This document shows positions 52,321-60,673 of a stretch of 64,000 nucleotides of DNA, piece by piece. This stretch comes from JAHBVH01 sp034432375 (GTDB taxonomy: Bacteria > Chloroflexota > Anaerolineae > Caldilineales > Caldilineaceae): the NCBI GenBank assembly GCA_034432375.1, contig DAOUCA010000043.1:1-64000 (forward strand), written 5' to 3'. The translations under genes and the position numbers were made by a program. Position 1 is the first letter of the stretch, and every line of letters starts with the position of its first letter. Below the pieces are notes generated by a model, which saw only the letters and a program-made list of their open reading frames with translations, was not told the origin of the DNA and ran no database searches.

Positions 52321-54837
52321 CTACTGAAAAACCGCATAGATCCAATTAGGTAAAATCTGTTTGGGTCTGCTCGTCGCGTCCGGCTGTTCTGGCGTTGTGG
52401 CCGTGGTTGTGGTAGTTGCCGTCGCCGCCCCTACGGTTGCGCTACCATTGTCGGACGTATTGCCTGGCTGTTCGGCCCCGTAGAGCAGCGTCATGGGCGG
52501 AATCTCGACGGTCACCACTTGACTGCTATCGGTGGGCGGTGGCGGCATTTGTGCCACCGCGCTCAGCCCTTCTGGGCGAAATTGACTGATGGTATTATTA
52601 CCGACTTGATTGTTATCCGTCTCGGGTGTATCAGTTGCTTCGGAAAAGCCGCCACTGATGTCGCCTCCCGGACCGTCCCCACCACTGCCGGCACCGGGTT
52701 GCGATTCACCGGGTTGAGCTTCGCCGGGTTGCGAATTGCCGGGTTGAGCTTCACCGGGTTGCGAATTGCCAGGTTGCGAATTGCCGGGTTGAGCTTCACC
52801 GGGTTGAGCTTCACCGGGTTGAGCTTCGCCGGGTTTTGCTTCACTGGGTTGCGAATTGCCGGGTTGAGCTTCGCCAGGTTGCGACTCACCGGGTTGCGAT
52901 TCGCCAGGTTGAGCTTCACCGGGTTGAGCTTCGCCGGGTTGAGCTTCGCCGGGTTGCGATTCATCGGGTTGAGCTTCATCGGGTTGCGACTCACCGGATT
53001 GCGCTTCGCCGGGTTGCGATTCACCGGGTTGCGCTTCACCGGGTTGCGCTTCGCTAGGTTGCGCTTCACCAGGTTGTGCTTCGCCAGGTTGCGCCTCACC
53101 GGGTTGCGATTCATCGGGTTGAGCTTCGCCGGGTTGTGCTTCACCAGGTTGCGCTTCGCCGGGTTGCGCTTCACCGGGTTGCGATTCGCCAGGTTGCGCT
53201 TCACCGGGTTGAGCTTCACTGGGTTGAGCTTCACCGGGTTGCGATTCATCGGGTTGAGCTTCGCCGGGTTGAGCTTCGCCGGGTTGAGCTTCACCGGGTT
53301 GCGATTCACCGGGTTGCGATTCGCCAGGTTGCGCTTCACCGGGTTGAGCTTCACTGGGTTGCGATTCGCCAGGTTGCGCTTCACCGGGTTGAGCTTCACT
53401 GGGTTGAGCTTCACCGGGTTGCGATTCGCCAAGTTGTGCTTCATCGGTTTGTGCTTCACCAGGTTGTGCTTCACCAGGTTGCGATTCACCAGGTTGCGAT
53501 TCGCTGGGTTGTGCTTCTGTGCTTGGCGTGTCTGGAACAGTCGTACTGGCTGCAGTGGAGTTGGGACCTGTGGTGTCGCCAGGAATGTTAGTCACACTGC
53601 GGGTGGCCGGCGGCGACATCGTCGCTTGGGCTTGTGGATTGTGCGTTGTGCCTTCATCAGGTGCCGGCGAATTCGTTGATTGTGCATTCGAATTCTCCGC
53701 CACATCGGCTGTAGCACGCGCAAGCGCGGTTGCGCTTTGGGTTGGTGTCGACCCGTTCTCAGCATTTTGCGGCGTCGTCTGTACGGCTGTGCGCGTTGCC
53801 GACAGTGGAGCTGCCGCTGTTGCGTTTGTCGCGACGGTGGCCATTGAGAGATTAGGCGTTGCCGCGGGCGTGGCTGCGCCTTGTTGGTTGCTTGTTGCTA
53901 CGGCCGGCGCGGCTTGCGCTGCCGGCAGTGCCGTTGCGCTGCTCGATGGAGACGGTGTAGCCGTTGGCGAGGGGAGCGCAGTGACCGTCACGGCGGGTAC
54001 GGTTGCCGGTGACGTGGTTGCCGGCGTTGCGTTTGGCCGCTCGGCGATCGATTGTGGTAGAACGGTAACCGGTGGTGCAATCAAGCCGGTGACGGTGGTG
54101 AAAAGCAAGAGCATGAGCGTAGCCAGCAGTGGCCCAACAACAAGTAAACCCCGCGCTTTTGCCTCTTGTTGGGCATTGGTTATCACGTTGGCTTCCAACA
54201 GTTGCACCGCACGCTCGGCCCCGCGGCCCTGTGCCAAATTTAAGATGGCAACAATACGCCGTAGCAACGAGCGTGGTTGCTGTAGATCGCAGGCGGTTAC
54301 CTGCTGGAACCGATGGTGGATCAGCAAGGTTTGATCGACCATCGGCCACTTCGATAATTCGATGGAGAGCGGATAGCCCCAACAAACACCCAAGTTATAG
54401 AAACGTTGATCAACGTAAAAGAAGAGCGAGTAGACCGCACCGGTGCCCATATAGAGCATTGTCACTGTAATGCTGGTGCAGATCGCCAGTGTCCACAGAT
54501 CAATGCCCACACCGTATAATAGGATGAGTACCAGCAATCCACCACCCGATACCCAGAGCAGGTGATGGGCCAGAAACCAGAGAAAAAAGCGTAGACTGTG
54601 AAGCCGTGCGTTACGGTCCGGCGTTATTGAATAGCGGTAACGACCTGTGCTTAACTGCGAACGCAGTAAGAGCGCGCCACCAAAGAGCAGCGCGGTAACG
54701 ACACTAGCCGCAACCAACACCCAACTCATCCATTGCAAGAAGAGCAGCGGTTGCGCAACTGCCCACCAGAAAATGGGCACCCCAGCGCCGATGCTGAGCA
54801 GCAAAAGTAGTTTATCGGGGATGGTTGGTTTTTGCAT
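52321..54837 (-). CDS. Polytopic membrane protein with about 54 PGEAQ-type pentapeptide repeats
   Basis: An 838-residue protein. About five membrane segments are visible (near 9-28, 33-58, 85-110, 115-137 and 228-250). A Thr/Ala/Pro-rich low-complexity stretch (about 260-440) comes next, then about 54 tandem pentapeptides (about 441-713), mostly PGEAQ and PGESQ with PSEAQ, PDESQ and PGNSQ variants. A Gly-rich patch and a short C-terminal region follow. The repeat tract is hydrophilic and acidic, likely an extended stalk. First gene of the 33-kb cluster; only a weak GAG ribosome signal precedes ATG 54837. No enzymatic motif. In this position it could be a surface-exposed sensor or spacer for the MoxR/vWA complex. 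Confidence 0.8.
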   Translation of the reverse strand: MQKPTIPDKLLLLLSIGAGVPIFWWAVAQPLLFLQWMSWVLVAASVVTALLFGGALLLRSQLSTGRYRYSITPDRNARLHSLRFFLWFLAHHLLWVSGGGLLVLILLYGVGIDLWTLAICTSITVTMLYMGTGAVYSLFFYVDQRFYNLGVCWGYPLSIELSKWPMVDQTLLIHHRFQQVTACDLQQPRSLLRRIVAILNLAQGRGAERAVQLLEANVITNAQQEAKARGLLVVGPLLATLMLLLFTTVTGLIAPPVTVLPQSIAERPNATPATTSPATVPAVTVTALPSPTATPSPSSSATALPAAQAAPAVATSNQQGAATPAATPNLSMATVATNATAAAPLSATRTAVQTTPQNAENGSTPTQSATALARATADVAENSNAQSTNSPAPDEGTTHNPQAQATMSPPATRSVTNIPGDTTGPNSTAASTTVPDTPSTEAQPSESQPGESQPGEAQPGEAQTDEAQLGESQPGEAQPSEAQPGEAQPGESQPSEAQPGEAQPGESQPGESQPGEAQPGEAQPGEAQPDESQPGEAQPSEAQPGEAQPGESQPGEAQPGEAQPGEAQPGEAQPDESQPGEAQPGEAQPGEAQPSEAQPGEAQPGESQPGEAQSGESQPDEAQPDESQPGEAQPGEAQPGEAQPGESQPGESQPGEAQPGNSQPSEAKPGEAQPGEAQPGEAQPGNSQPGNSQPGEAQPGNSQPGEAQPGESQPGAGSGGDGPGGDISGGFSEATDTPETDNNQVGNNTISQFRPEGLSAVAQMPPPPTDSSQVVTVEIPPMTLLYGAEQPGNTSDNGSATVGAATATTTTTATTPEQPDATSRPKQILPNWIYAVFQ
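52697..53516. repeat. 15-bp minisatellite (about 54 units) within the membrane-protein gene
   Basis: Near-identical 15-nt units of the form GGGTTGAGCTTCACC (plus strand) run for about 820 bp. The unit length is a multiple of three, so gains and losses keep the frame. No spacers lie between units, ruling out CRISPR. Both strands are free of stops here, which creates a long but false plus-strand frame. Confidence 0.92.
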
Positions 54838-55180
54838 GTCTCAATATTGCGTCAGGTATTCATTCAGTAGCCATTTCCACGTCGTGCTGCTACTTGTTGG
54901 ATTAATGACAGTTGATTTAATGATAAAATCTAATGTTCCCTTAGCTTATTTGGTTGACAATGTGAGTATACTTTGCTGAGCAACAAATGATCTACACAAA
55001 ACCTATTGAGTTTCTACAGTTGAGGTTCTATACTGCGGTTGTAATCAAACCCGGAGTTTCTATCTCAGCAAAAACTCCGGGTTTGATTCAAAGCGGAGTA
55101 TAAGAATGCGTAATTTAACTTACTTCACAATAGAAATGACGTACTTCTTTTCCAAGCGTCGCGCACAATATCGTGGTTTA
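54838..55180. other. Leader and spacer upstream of the 33-kb cluster
   Basis: About 340 bp between the cluster's first start codon and the IS element, AT-rich near the gene. It must carry the cluster promoter unless transcription comes from beyond the IS. I see no confident -35/-10 pair. It contains the hairpin listed at 55043-55088. No gene. Confidence 0.5.
55043..55088. promoter_or_regulatory. Perfect 17-bp inverted repeat in the cluster leader
   Basis: AATCAAACCCGGAGTTT (55043-55059) and AAACTCCGGGTTTGATT (55072-55088) pair around a 12-nt loop. Weaker flanking complementarity (CTATACTGCGGTTGT with CAAAGCGGAGTATAAG) extends it. Without the IS it would lie about 150 bp past the CHAT gene ending at 56762. 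It could be an old terminator for that gene, an operator for the cluster, or a REP element. Confidence 0.5.
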
Positions 55181-55187
55181 GTGGTAA

Positions 55188-56694
55188 CTCTAGTTTAGAG
55201 TTGGGTGAATGCTAAACGATGAAAAAAGAGTAAACAAAGCCAAACGAAGCCGAAAGGCAACGCACATTACCAACTAAAAAGAGAAGTATACCCACCGAAA
55301 TTAGGCAGACTTGGCCTGTTTTTTGCCCTTTTTGATGACGGGATGGCGTTGGCGCGGCTTGGGAGAGTAGCCGAAAGTGCGTCCAGTGCCCTTTCCTGCG
55401 GGTCTGGGCGCAGAAGCCGGTGTCCCCAACGCAAGCAAAAAGGGAAAAGCGTTGCGCTGTGTCTGTCTGGCGGTGAGTTTCCGTGGCTGGCCCTGCTCAG
55501 CGCATTGTTTGTGCCAAGGCGGGCGATGTTGAGCAACCTCATCACGGATGAGCACCAATTGAGCATGAGCAAGGGCACAACACCAACCCCAAAGCTCATG
55601 GCATTCCGGTTCAGGGGAGCGGCAAGTGTTGAGTCCCATGTGTTGTTTCAAAAAGCGAAACATATGCTCGATGGCAAAACGCCACAAATACATCTGGCAG
55701 AGGTCAGCGAGCGCAATGGTTTGGGGACCACTCCAGAAAAAATAGAGTGGTCGCTGGAAACGCGGTGTGCCATCGCTCTTGAGGAACTCAACCATCAGTA
55801 CGAGACCGACCAGTGCTGGTATCCGATAAAAGTGCAAATCATGCCAAGCGCTTAGACGAACAGCTTGGCCGAGAACTGTCGTGGTTTCCAGGCGGTCAGG
55901 CGGACGGTGCGGGTCACGGAGCTTGAACTTCTCCCCATGTTTGCGTGGTCGCCCCTTTTGCGTTTCCACAGGTTCCGGTGGTTCTTCATAGAGCACCCGA
56001 TTGCTGCGTAACCGCACTAAAGCCACCACCGTCGTGACCACCAGAAACGCAACAAGAAAGACGTAGTTGCTGTAGAGTGAATCCGCTACCACGACTTTGC
56101 GATTCGTCCCTTGTTTATCTAACGCTTTGACTTGCTTGGCCGCAATTGCGCTATCGGTCTCGTCGCTTTCGATCCGCTCCACGTCTTCCGGCATACACCA
56201 ACTCGGTCGCTGCGAGAGCACGCGCACCAGCCATGAATAGCGATGGCCGACCACTTTCGGCGCATGACGCCCTTTCTTCGACTGTGTCCGGTCTTCCAAC
56301 GTCTCCGCTTCTGGATGGGGCGCATCCGTCGCATCGACCACATGAACTTCATATCCCGCAATGCGTTCCCCACTAGTCGGTTGGTTGCGATACAGTGCCC
56401 GCCGAATGCGCTCCACCCCTAGCTTCCCGTTTTCCAGCAGATCATAGACGCTACTGAACTTCCGCCGAAACAGCGGCGATTCGCTCACCTCTACCGGTGA
56501 TCTCACTTCCTCTGCTCCGCTTAATCCATCGATCAGATCCAGCGCCGCATCCCCTCTTTTCTCGAAACTTTGGTATACTTCTTTTCGGAATCGGTTGATC
56601 ATTGGTTTCTCCTTTCTTTCAACCATCACCAATTTTCGCCGATTCCTTTTCAGTTACTAAAGTTCGTTATCCTTCCTTTGGCTCTAAACTCAAG
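55188..56694. mobile_element. Complete IS element (about 1507 bp) with target duplication
   Basis: Imperfect 13-bp terminal inverted repeats: CTCTAGTTTAGAG at the left end and, inverted, CTTGAGTTTAGAG at the right end (11 of 13 match). The 7-bp direct repeat GTGGTAA flanks it at 55181-55187 and 56695-56701, showing transposition at this site. It carries one transposase gene with an intact IS4-type YREK signature. Confidence 0.8.
55301..56602 (-). CDS. IS4-type DDE transposase
   Basis: A 433-residue protein beginning MINRFRKEVYQSFEK. The DDE pattern is visible: Asp90 in HVVDATDAP, a second Asp in VVVADSLYSN, and a Glu in YLWRFAIEHMFRFLK. The last stretch fits Y-x2-R-x3-E-x6-K, the IS4-family YREK signature. 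The tail is Lys/Arg-rich. The start ATG 56602 has AAGGAG seven bases upstream; the frame is open to 56632. No frameshift or internal stop was seen, so the element may still be active. It lies inside the IS bounded at 55188-56694. Confidence 0.88.
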   Translation of the reverse strand: MINRFRKEVYQSFEKRGDAALDLIDGLSGAEEVRSPVEVSESPLFRRKFSSVYDLLENGKLGVERIRRALYRNQPTSGERIAGYEVHVVDATDAPHPEAETLEDRTQSKKGRHAPKVVGHRYSWLVRVLSQRPSWCMPEDVERIESDETDSAIAAKQVKALDKQGTNRKVVVADSLYSNYVFLVAFLVVTTVVALVRLRSNRVLYEEPPEPVETQKGRPRKHGEKFKLRDPHRPPDRLETTTVLGQAVRLSAWHDLHFYRIPALVGLVLMVEFLKSDGTPRFQRPLYFFWSGPQTIALADLCQMYLWRFAIEHMFRFLKQHMGLNTCRSPEPECHELWGWCCALAHAQLVLIRDEVAQHRPPWHKQCAEQGQPRKLTARQTQRNAFPFLLALGTPASAPRPAGKGTGRTFGYSPKPRQRHPVIKKGKKQAKSA

Positions 56695-56761
56695 GTGGTA
56701 ACAATAATGTGAATTGTGCTGAGAGTTTCATGCGCAGCAACCTGTAATTTACAGGCTAACT

Positions 56762-59700
56762 TCACTCTCCACCCCGATAATCGCCATGCAGACTAAAGGC
56801 GGCCCAGTAGTAAGGTGACTGCCACTGCGGTTCAGCCAGCAGCGTCAACTGGGCAGTACGTAGCGCAGTTGCTGGTGTTGAGCCCTGTTGTAATGCTTTA
56901 TAGAAAGCGACCATCAACTGCGTTGTTGCGGCATCATCGACCGGCCACAGCGTTGTCATGACCGCTGGTGCGCCGGCCTGGAAAAAGGCACGGGTCAACC
57001 CAACTAGTTCATCCCCACGGCTTTGCGCGCCGAGTGCAGTTTCGCAGGCAGAGAGCACGACGAGATTTGCATTGTGTAGGTCCAATGTGAAAACTTCGTG
57101 TAATTCTAGATTGCCATCATGGGTTGGATCGGGTTGCAGAACGAGATACGTGAAAAGAGGATTCACAGAATTGATTACGCCGTGGGTGGCGAGGTGAATG
57201 AGATCGGCCTGCACCATCTGATTGGTAACCGCACCTTCGGTCGCCGCTGCTCCTAACAGTGGCTCGCTAGCGTAGATCTCAGCGATTTGTTGTGCTTCGA
57301 TTTCGGCACCGCTTAGGGTCGCATCGGGATTGCCTGCCACCAATAGCCGTTGTTGGTTCGGATTCTGTCTCTGTTGCAGGAGGGGCAATATACTCGCACT
57401 GGGCAAATAGGTGATTTCGTGTTCCTCTGCCAAATAGCGCTTCTCCTGTGCATTCCAAAGCGCAGCAAATGGCAAATAGTGTAAAACACCGTGGGGTGCA
57501 ATGGATACTTGCGGTGTGGCAACCAACGACTTAAGCGGTGCCCAAAGTGTTGTATAGAGGTCTGCTCCTTGCTCATTCACTTCAGAAATTCCAGCATCAT
57601 CTGATACTTGGACTGTTTGCCGCCAAAAGTTGATCTGATTATATAGCGCAGTGCTGGTGACCGGGAGCGAAATCAAGGTTGTGGTCTGCTGATCCACAAC
57701 CCACGCCAGGGGTTGATCGAGAAACGCAACATCAGGTAAGAAGTAGATGACGAGTGTGCTTGTTTCATCGATTGTCTGTTGTACATCGGCTAGCGAAAGC
57801 ACGGAGGCGGCAGACAAAACAGTGTCCTCGGCACTGACGGTCTGTAGTTCAATGCGCAGGCGGCTGTATTCGCTGCGTGCGGCATCAAGTTCTTGTTGCC
57901 ACGTCACAAGGGCATCAGGACGCTGTTGATCGAACGGCTTTGCGTTCTCTGCAGCCAAATTTCGTTGCAGATCATTCATCTGTTGGCGCAGGCTCTGTTC
58001 TTGTTGGAGCAGCGCTGTCTGTGCCCCAGTCTGATAGTTGATCTGCCCCTGGGCAATCTGATCGAGAAAGGCGCGGCTACGTGCCTGCTCACTGTACAAA
58101 AAGGCGCGGTCTGTTTGGTCTTGTGCCAGCGCAATCAGTACACCCAGATCATAAATACCGCCCAACTGTCCTAAGAACGCTGCCTTAAGCTCGGCAACGG
58201 TTAGAGACCCCTGGAGATCCTCCAACCGTTCAATTGCTGTGGTAATTGCCGCATCGGCAGCTGTGAGATCGTCATTCAAGAAATGGGCTGACGCCGCAAT
58301 CAGATAGCTGCCCAACTCGGCAACAGGATCATCGATTTGCTGTGCAAATACCTGTGCTTGCTCCGTATGCGTAATTGCCTCACGATAGTCCTGCACTTTA
58401 AGGCTGAGAACGCCAAGGATAATCGCAATCCTCGCCTGATCTGCTGTGATCGGCGTGCTCACGCTCAGCGTGAGCGCCTCCTCGCCATAGGCGATTGCCG
58501 CGGGCAGGTCATCCAAAGCTGCTGTGACCAGGGCAAGGTTTGCCAATGTCTTTGCGGTGGCCGGTTGATTCTCTTGGGTTTGCCAGATGGTGAGCGCTTT
58601 GGTGAAGTAACTGCTGGCTTCTACATAGCGTGCGTTTTGGGCATAAAACAGCCCCAAATTGTTATCAATGGCGGCAACCGCGCCCAAATCACCCGTGTCG
58701 CTGAAGATGGTTTGCGCTTGCACCAAGTAGTCTTCACCTTCCATCAGATTGCCGGTATGCAGATACGCTGTGCCAAGATTTTGCAGCGCCACTGTCTGGG
58801 CTGGTGTCATCTGTTGCGCTTCCAGGGTCGGCAGCACCTCCACATAGGTGGCAATGCCGCGCTGATAGTCACCTCGCGCCACATAAACCGCTGCCATATT
58901 GGCGCGGATGGGAGCGCTGAGCGTAGCTGGTGCATCATCCGGTAGTTGATCGAGCAATGTTTGGTAGGTATGCATCGCCTCGTCAAAGCGACTCAGGTCG
59001 GCATAGACCGCAGCAATGTTGCTCTGACTTTCCAAGACTTTTCGGCTGCGTTGCGGTTCGTCCAATGTTTGGCGGATTTGCAGGGCCGCTTCAAATTCGT
59101 CGAGGGCTGTCAAAAACTTGCCCTGCGCTTGATAGACAACCCCAATGTTATTGCGAATGTCGGCTTCGATGGCCGGGTCGGGAGAAAGACGTTGCTGTTG
59201 ATTCCAAGCAGTGTTGAGTATGGCGAGCGCGTCTACAAAGTCATTGCGACCGCGCAATGCGAGACCGAGGCTGCTCATTGTGACTACCTCGTTTGCCGGT
59301 TCATCGGCGCTCTGCCAGAGCGCACGCGCTAGTTCCAAGTCTGTCACAGCTTCATCGTACCGCCCGTCGATGATCGCTAGATTGGCGAGATTGTGGCGTG
59401 TAGCGGCTTCATTGTACTCAGCGTAACCATATTCATTGTTATCATTCTCCAACTCGACAAAGAGAGCCAATGCTTCGCTGAACCAGTCTTGTGCTTCCGG
59501 ATAGTTATCCATCTGCGCATAGACGGCACCGAGATCCAAGGAGACTTCCGCTATGCTTTCCTGATCGTCATTTTCCTTGTAAGTGGCCAATACCTCTGTG
59601 AAGATGGCTTTGGCCGCGGGGTAATCGCCGCGCTCGTATGCAGATTGTCCTTCCAAGTAGCGTTCCGTTGTGGGGTTGCCCAACGGCAGGCTTTGGGCAA

Positions 59701-60673
59701 TCAGCAACCCTTCAAGCAGGGTGGTGAGGCTTCCCAGATAATTTTCGGCTTCCATCTGACAGACCGCTTTGAGCGTCAGCGCACGGACTTCGCCGCTACC
59801 GAGATCCGCACGGCGATAGAGTCGGCGTGCCTCATCCATCAATATGATAGTTTGTCGGCAGTCACCCGCCTCATACGCGCTTTGTCCCTGGGTATACAGC
59901 GTTTCTGCTTCTTTTACTGTTGCGTCATCAAAGGGCAATTCTTTCTTGATAAGCTTCTCGTAAACACCAGCACCGGCGGTGATCGCTTTGAGATAATACC
60001 CGACGGCCAATTGCATCTTCTGGCGACTGAAAATGGCCTCTACCTGATAGGAATCGGCGAGGCGAAGATAGGCGTCCGCCGCGCCTAGTGCATCGCTGGC
60101 GATTACGAACGCTTCCGCCGCAGCCTCCCATTTTTGGCGCGCTTCTGTTTTGTCGGCTGCGCGATCGCCTTCGCCCAACAGAAATTTTGCCTCTGTCAGC
60201 TTCGCTAGTTTCATGGATTCTGCTTCGATTGGCTCTAATCTTTGTGAATTAGGTAAAATTTGTTGAACCATTTGTTCAGAGCGAGAAATACTAATTGTTT
60301 CAGTACTAATTGTTCGTGAATAGGGTAGTGTGGCTAATTCCGACACAGGAGAAGCTGCTAATATAGTAGAGGAAAATATAGAATACGATACTAACTTAAC
60401 CTTTATTGGAAGCATAATGAGAATTAAAGCTATTATTAATGGAGACAACCCTCTTACAAATAATGGCGTCCTTCGATGATAGTAAGACTCGTTGTGCCTG
60501 TCTGTTGAATGTGTAGATTTATGTTCAGTCGCCTTAATGCGTAAATATAAGGTTTGTGAAAATGCTAAATAAAAATAGTGAATTGGGCTTTTATGTATGA
60601 ACAATTTCAATATGTCAAGCTCCTCTAGAAAATAAGTTAGAAGGATACCTACCTGTTGAAGTTTATATATCAT
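56762..60673 (-). CDS. TPR-CHAT protein with intact dyad, coupled to a pseudo-CHAT
   Basis: A 1303-residue protein. A hydrophobic segment at about 77-91 follows a long basic N-terminus, either a late signal or a membrane anchor. TPR units run from about 155 to 860 with ARxNLANLA and ALQNLGTAY patterns. A coiled spacer is followed by a CHAT domain (about 985-1300) with His1164 in HLATHG and Cys1210 in LSACET, then GLTRAFFQA and TLWPVDDAAT. The start ATG 60673 overlaps the preceding stop (ATGA). It is thus made together with the inactive homologue encoded just upstream. The pair may work as a hetero-complex in which only this partner cleaves. The IS at 55188 begins just beyond its stop. Confidence 0.85.
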   Translation of the reverse strand: MIYKLQQVGILLTYFLEELDILKLFIHKSPIHYFYLAFSQTLYLRIKATEHKSTHSTDRHNESYYHRRTPLFVRGLSPLIIALILIMLPIKVKLVSYSIFSSTILAASPVSELATLPYSRTISTETISISRSEQMVQQILPNSQRLEPIEAESMKLAKLTEAKFLLGEGDRAADKTEARQKWEAAAEAFVIASDALGAADAYLRLADSYQVEAIFSRQKMQLAVGYYLKAITAGAGVYEKLIKKELPFDDATVKEAETLYTQGQSAYEAGDCRQTIILMDEARRLYRRADLGSGEVRALTLKAVCQMEAENYLGSLTTLLEGLLIAQSLPLGNPTTERYLEGQSAYERGDYPAAKAIFTEVLATYKENDDQESIAEVSLDLGAVYAQMDNYPEAQDWFSEALALFVELENDNNEYGYAEYNEAATRHNLANLAIIDGRYDEAVTDLELARALWQSADEPANEVVTMSSLGLALRGRNDFVDALAILNTAWNQQQRLSPDPAIEADIRNNIGVVYQAQGKFLTALDEFEAALQIRQTLDEPQRSRKVLESQSNIAAVYADLSRFDEAMHTYQTLLDQLPDDAPATLSAPIRANMAAVYVARGDYQRGIATYVEVLPTLEAQQMTPAQTVALQNLGTAYLHTGNLMEGEDYLVQAQTIFSDTGDLGAVAAIDNNLGLFYAQNARYVEASSYFTKALTIWQTQENQPATAKTLANLALVTAALDDLPAAIAYGEEALTLSVSTPITADQARIAIILGVLSLKVQDYREAITHTEQAQVFAQQIDDPVAELGSYLIAASAHFLNDDLTAADAAITTAIERLEDLQGSLTVAELKAAFLGQLGGIYDLGVLIALAQDQTDRAFLYSEQARSRAFLDQIAQGQINYQTGAQTALLQQEQSLRQQMNDLQRNLAAENAKPFDQQRPDALVTWQQELDAARSEYSRLRIELQTVSAEDTVLSAASVLSLADVQQTIDETSTLVIYFLPDVAFLDQPLAWVVDQQTTTLISLPVTSTALYNQINFWRQTVQVSDDAGISEVNEQGADLYTTLWAPLKSLVATPQVSIAPHGVLHYLPFAALWNAQEKRYLAEEHEITYLPSASILPLLQQRQNPNQQRLLVAGNPDATLSGAEIEAQQIAEIYASEPLLGAAATEGAVTNQMVQADLIHLATHGVINSVNPLFTYLVLQPDPTHDGNLELHEVFTLDLHNANLVVLSACETALGAQSRGDELVGLTRAFFQAGAPAVMTTLWPVDDAATTQLMVAFYKALQQGSTPATALRTAQLTLLAEPQWQSPYYWAAFSLHGDYRGGE

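Noticed and set aside
52697..53516. Possible CRISPR array
   Set aside because: Repeats are 15 bp, directly adjacent, with no spacers, and encode a protein tract.
52519..53679. Long plus-strand open frame rich in RFxGLxF repeats
   Set aside because: It is the antisense reading of the 15-bp minisatellite, which has no stops on either strand; it has no ribosome site and the minus-strand gene fits the operon.
59393..60088. 231-codon plus-strand frame opposite the 1303-residue CHAT gene
   Set aside because: Antisense shadow; the minus-strand TPR pattern explains the sequence.
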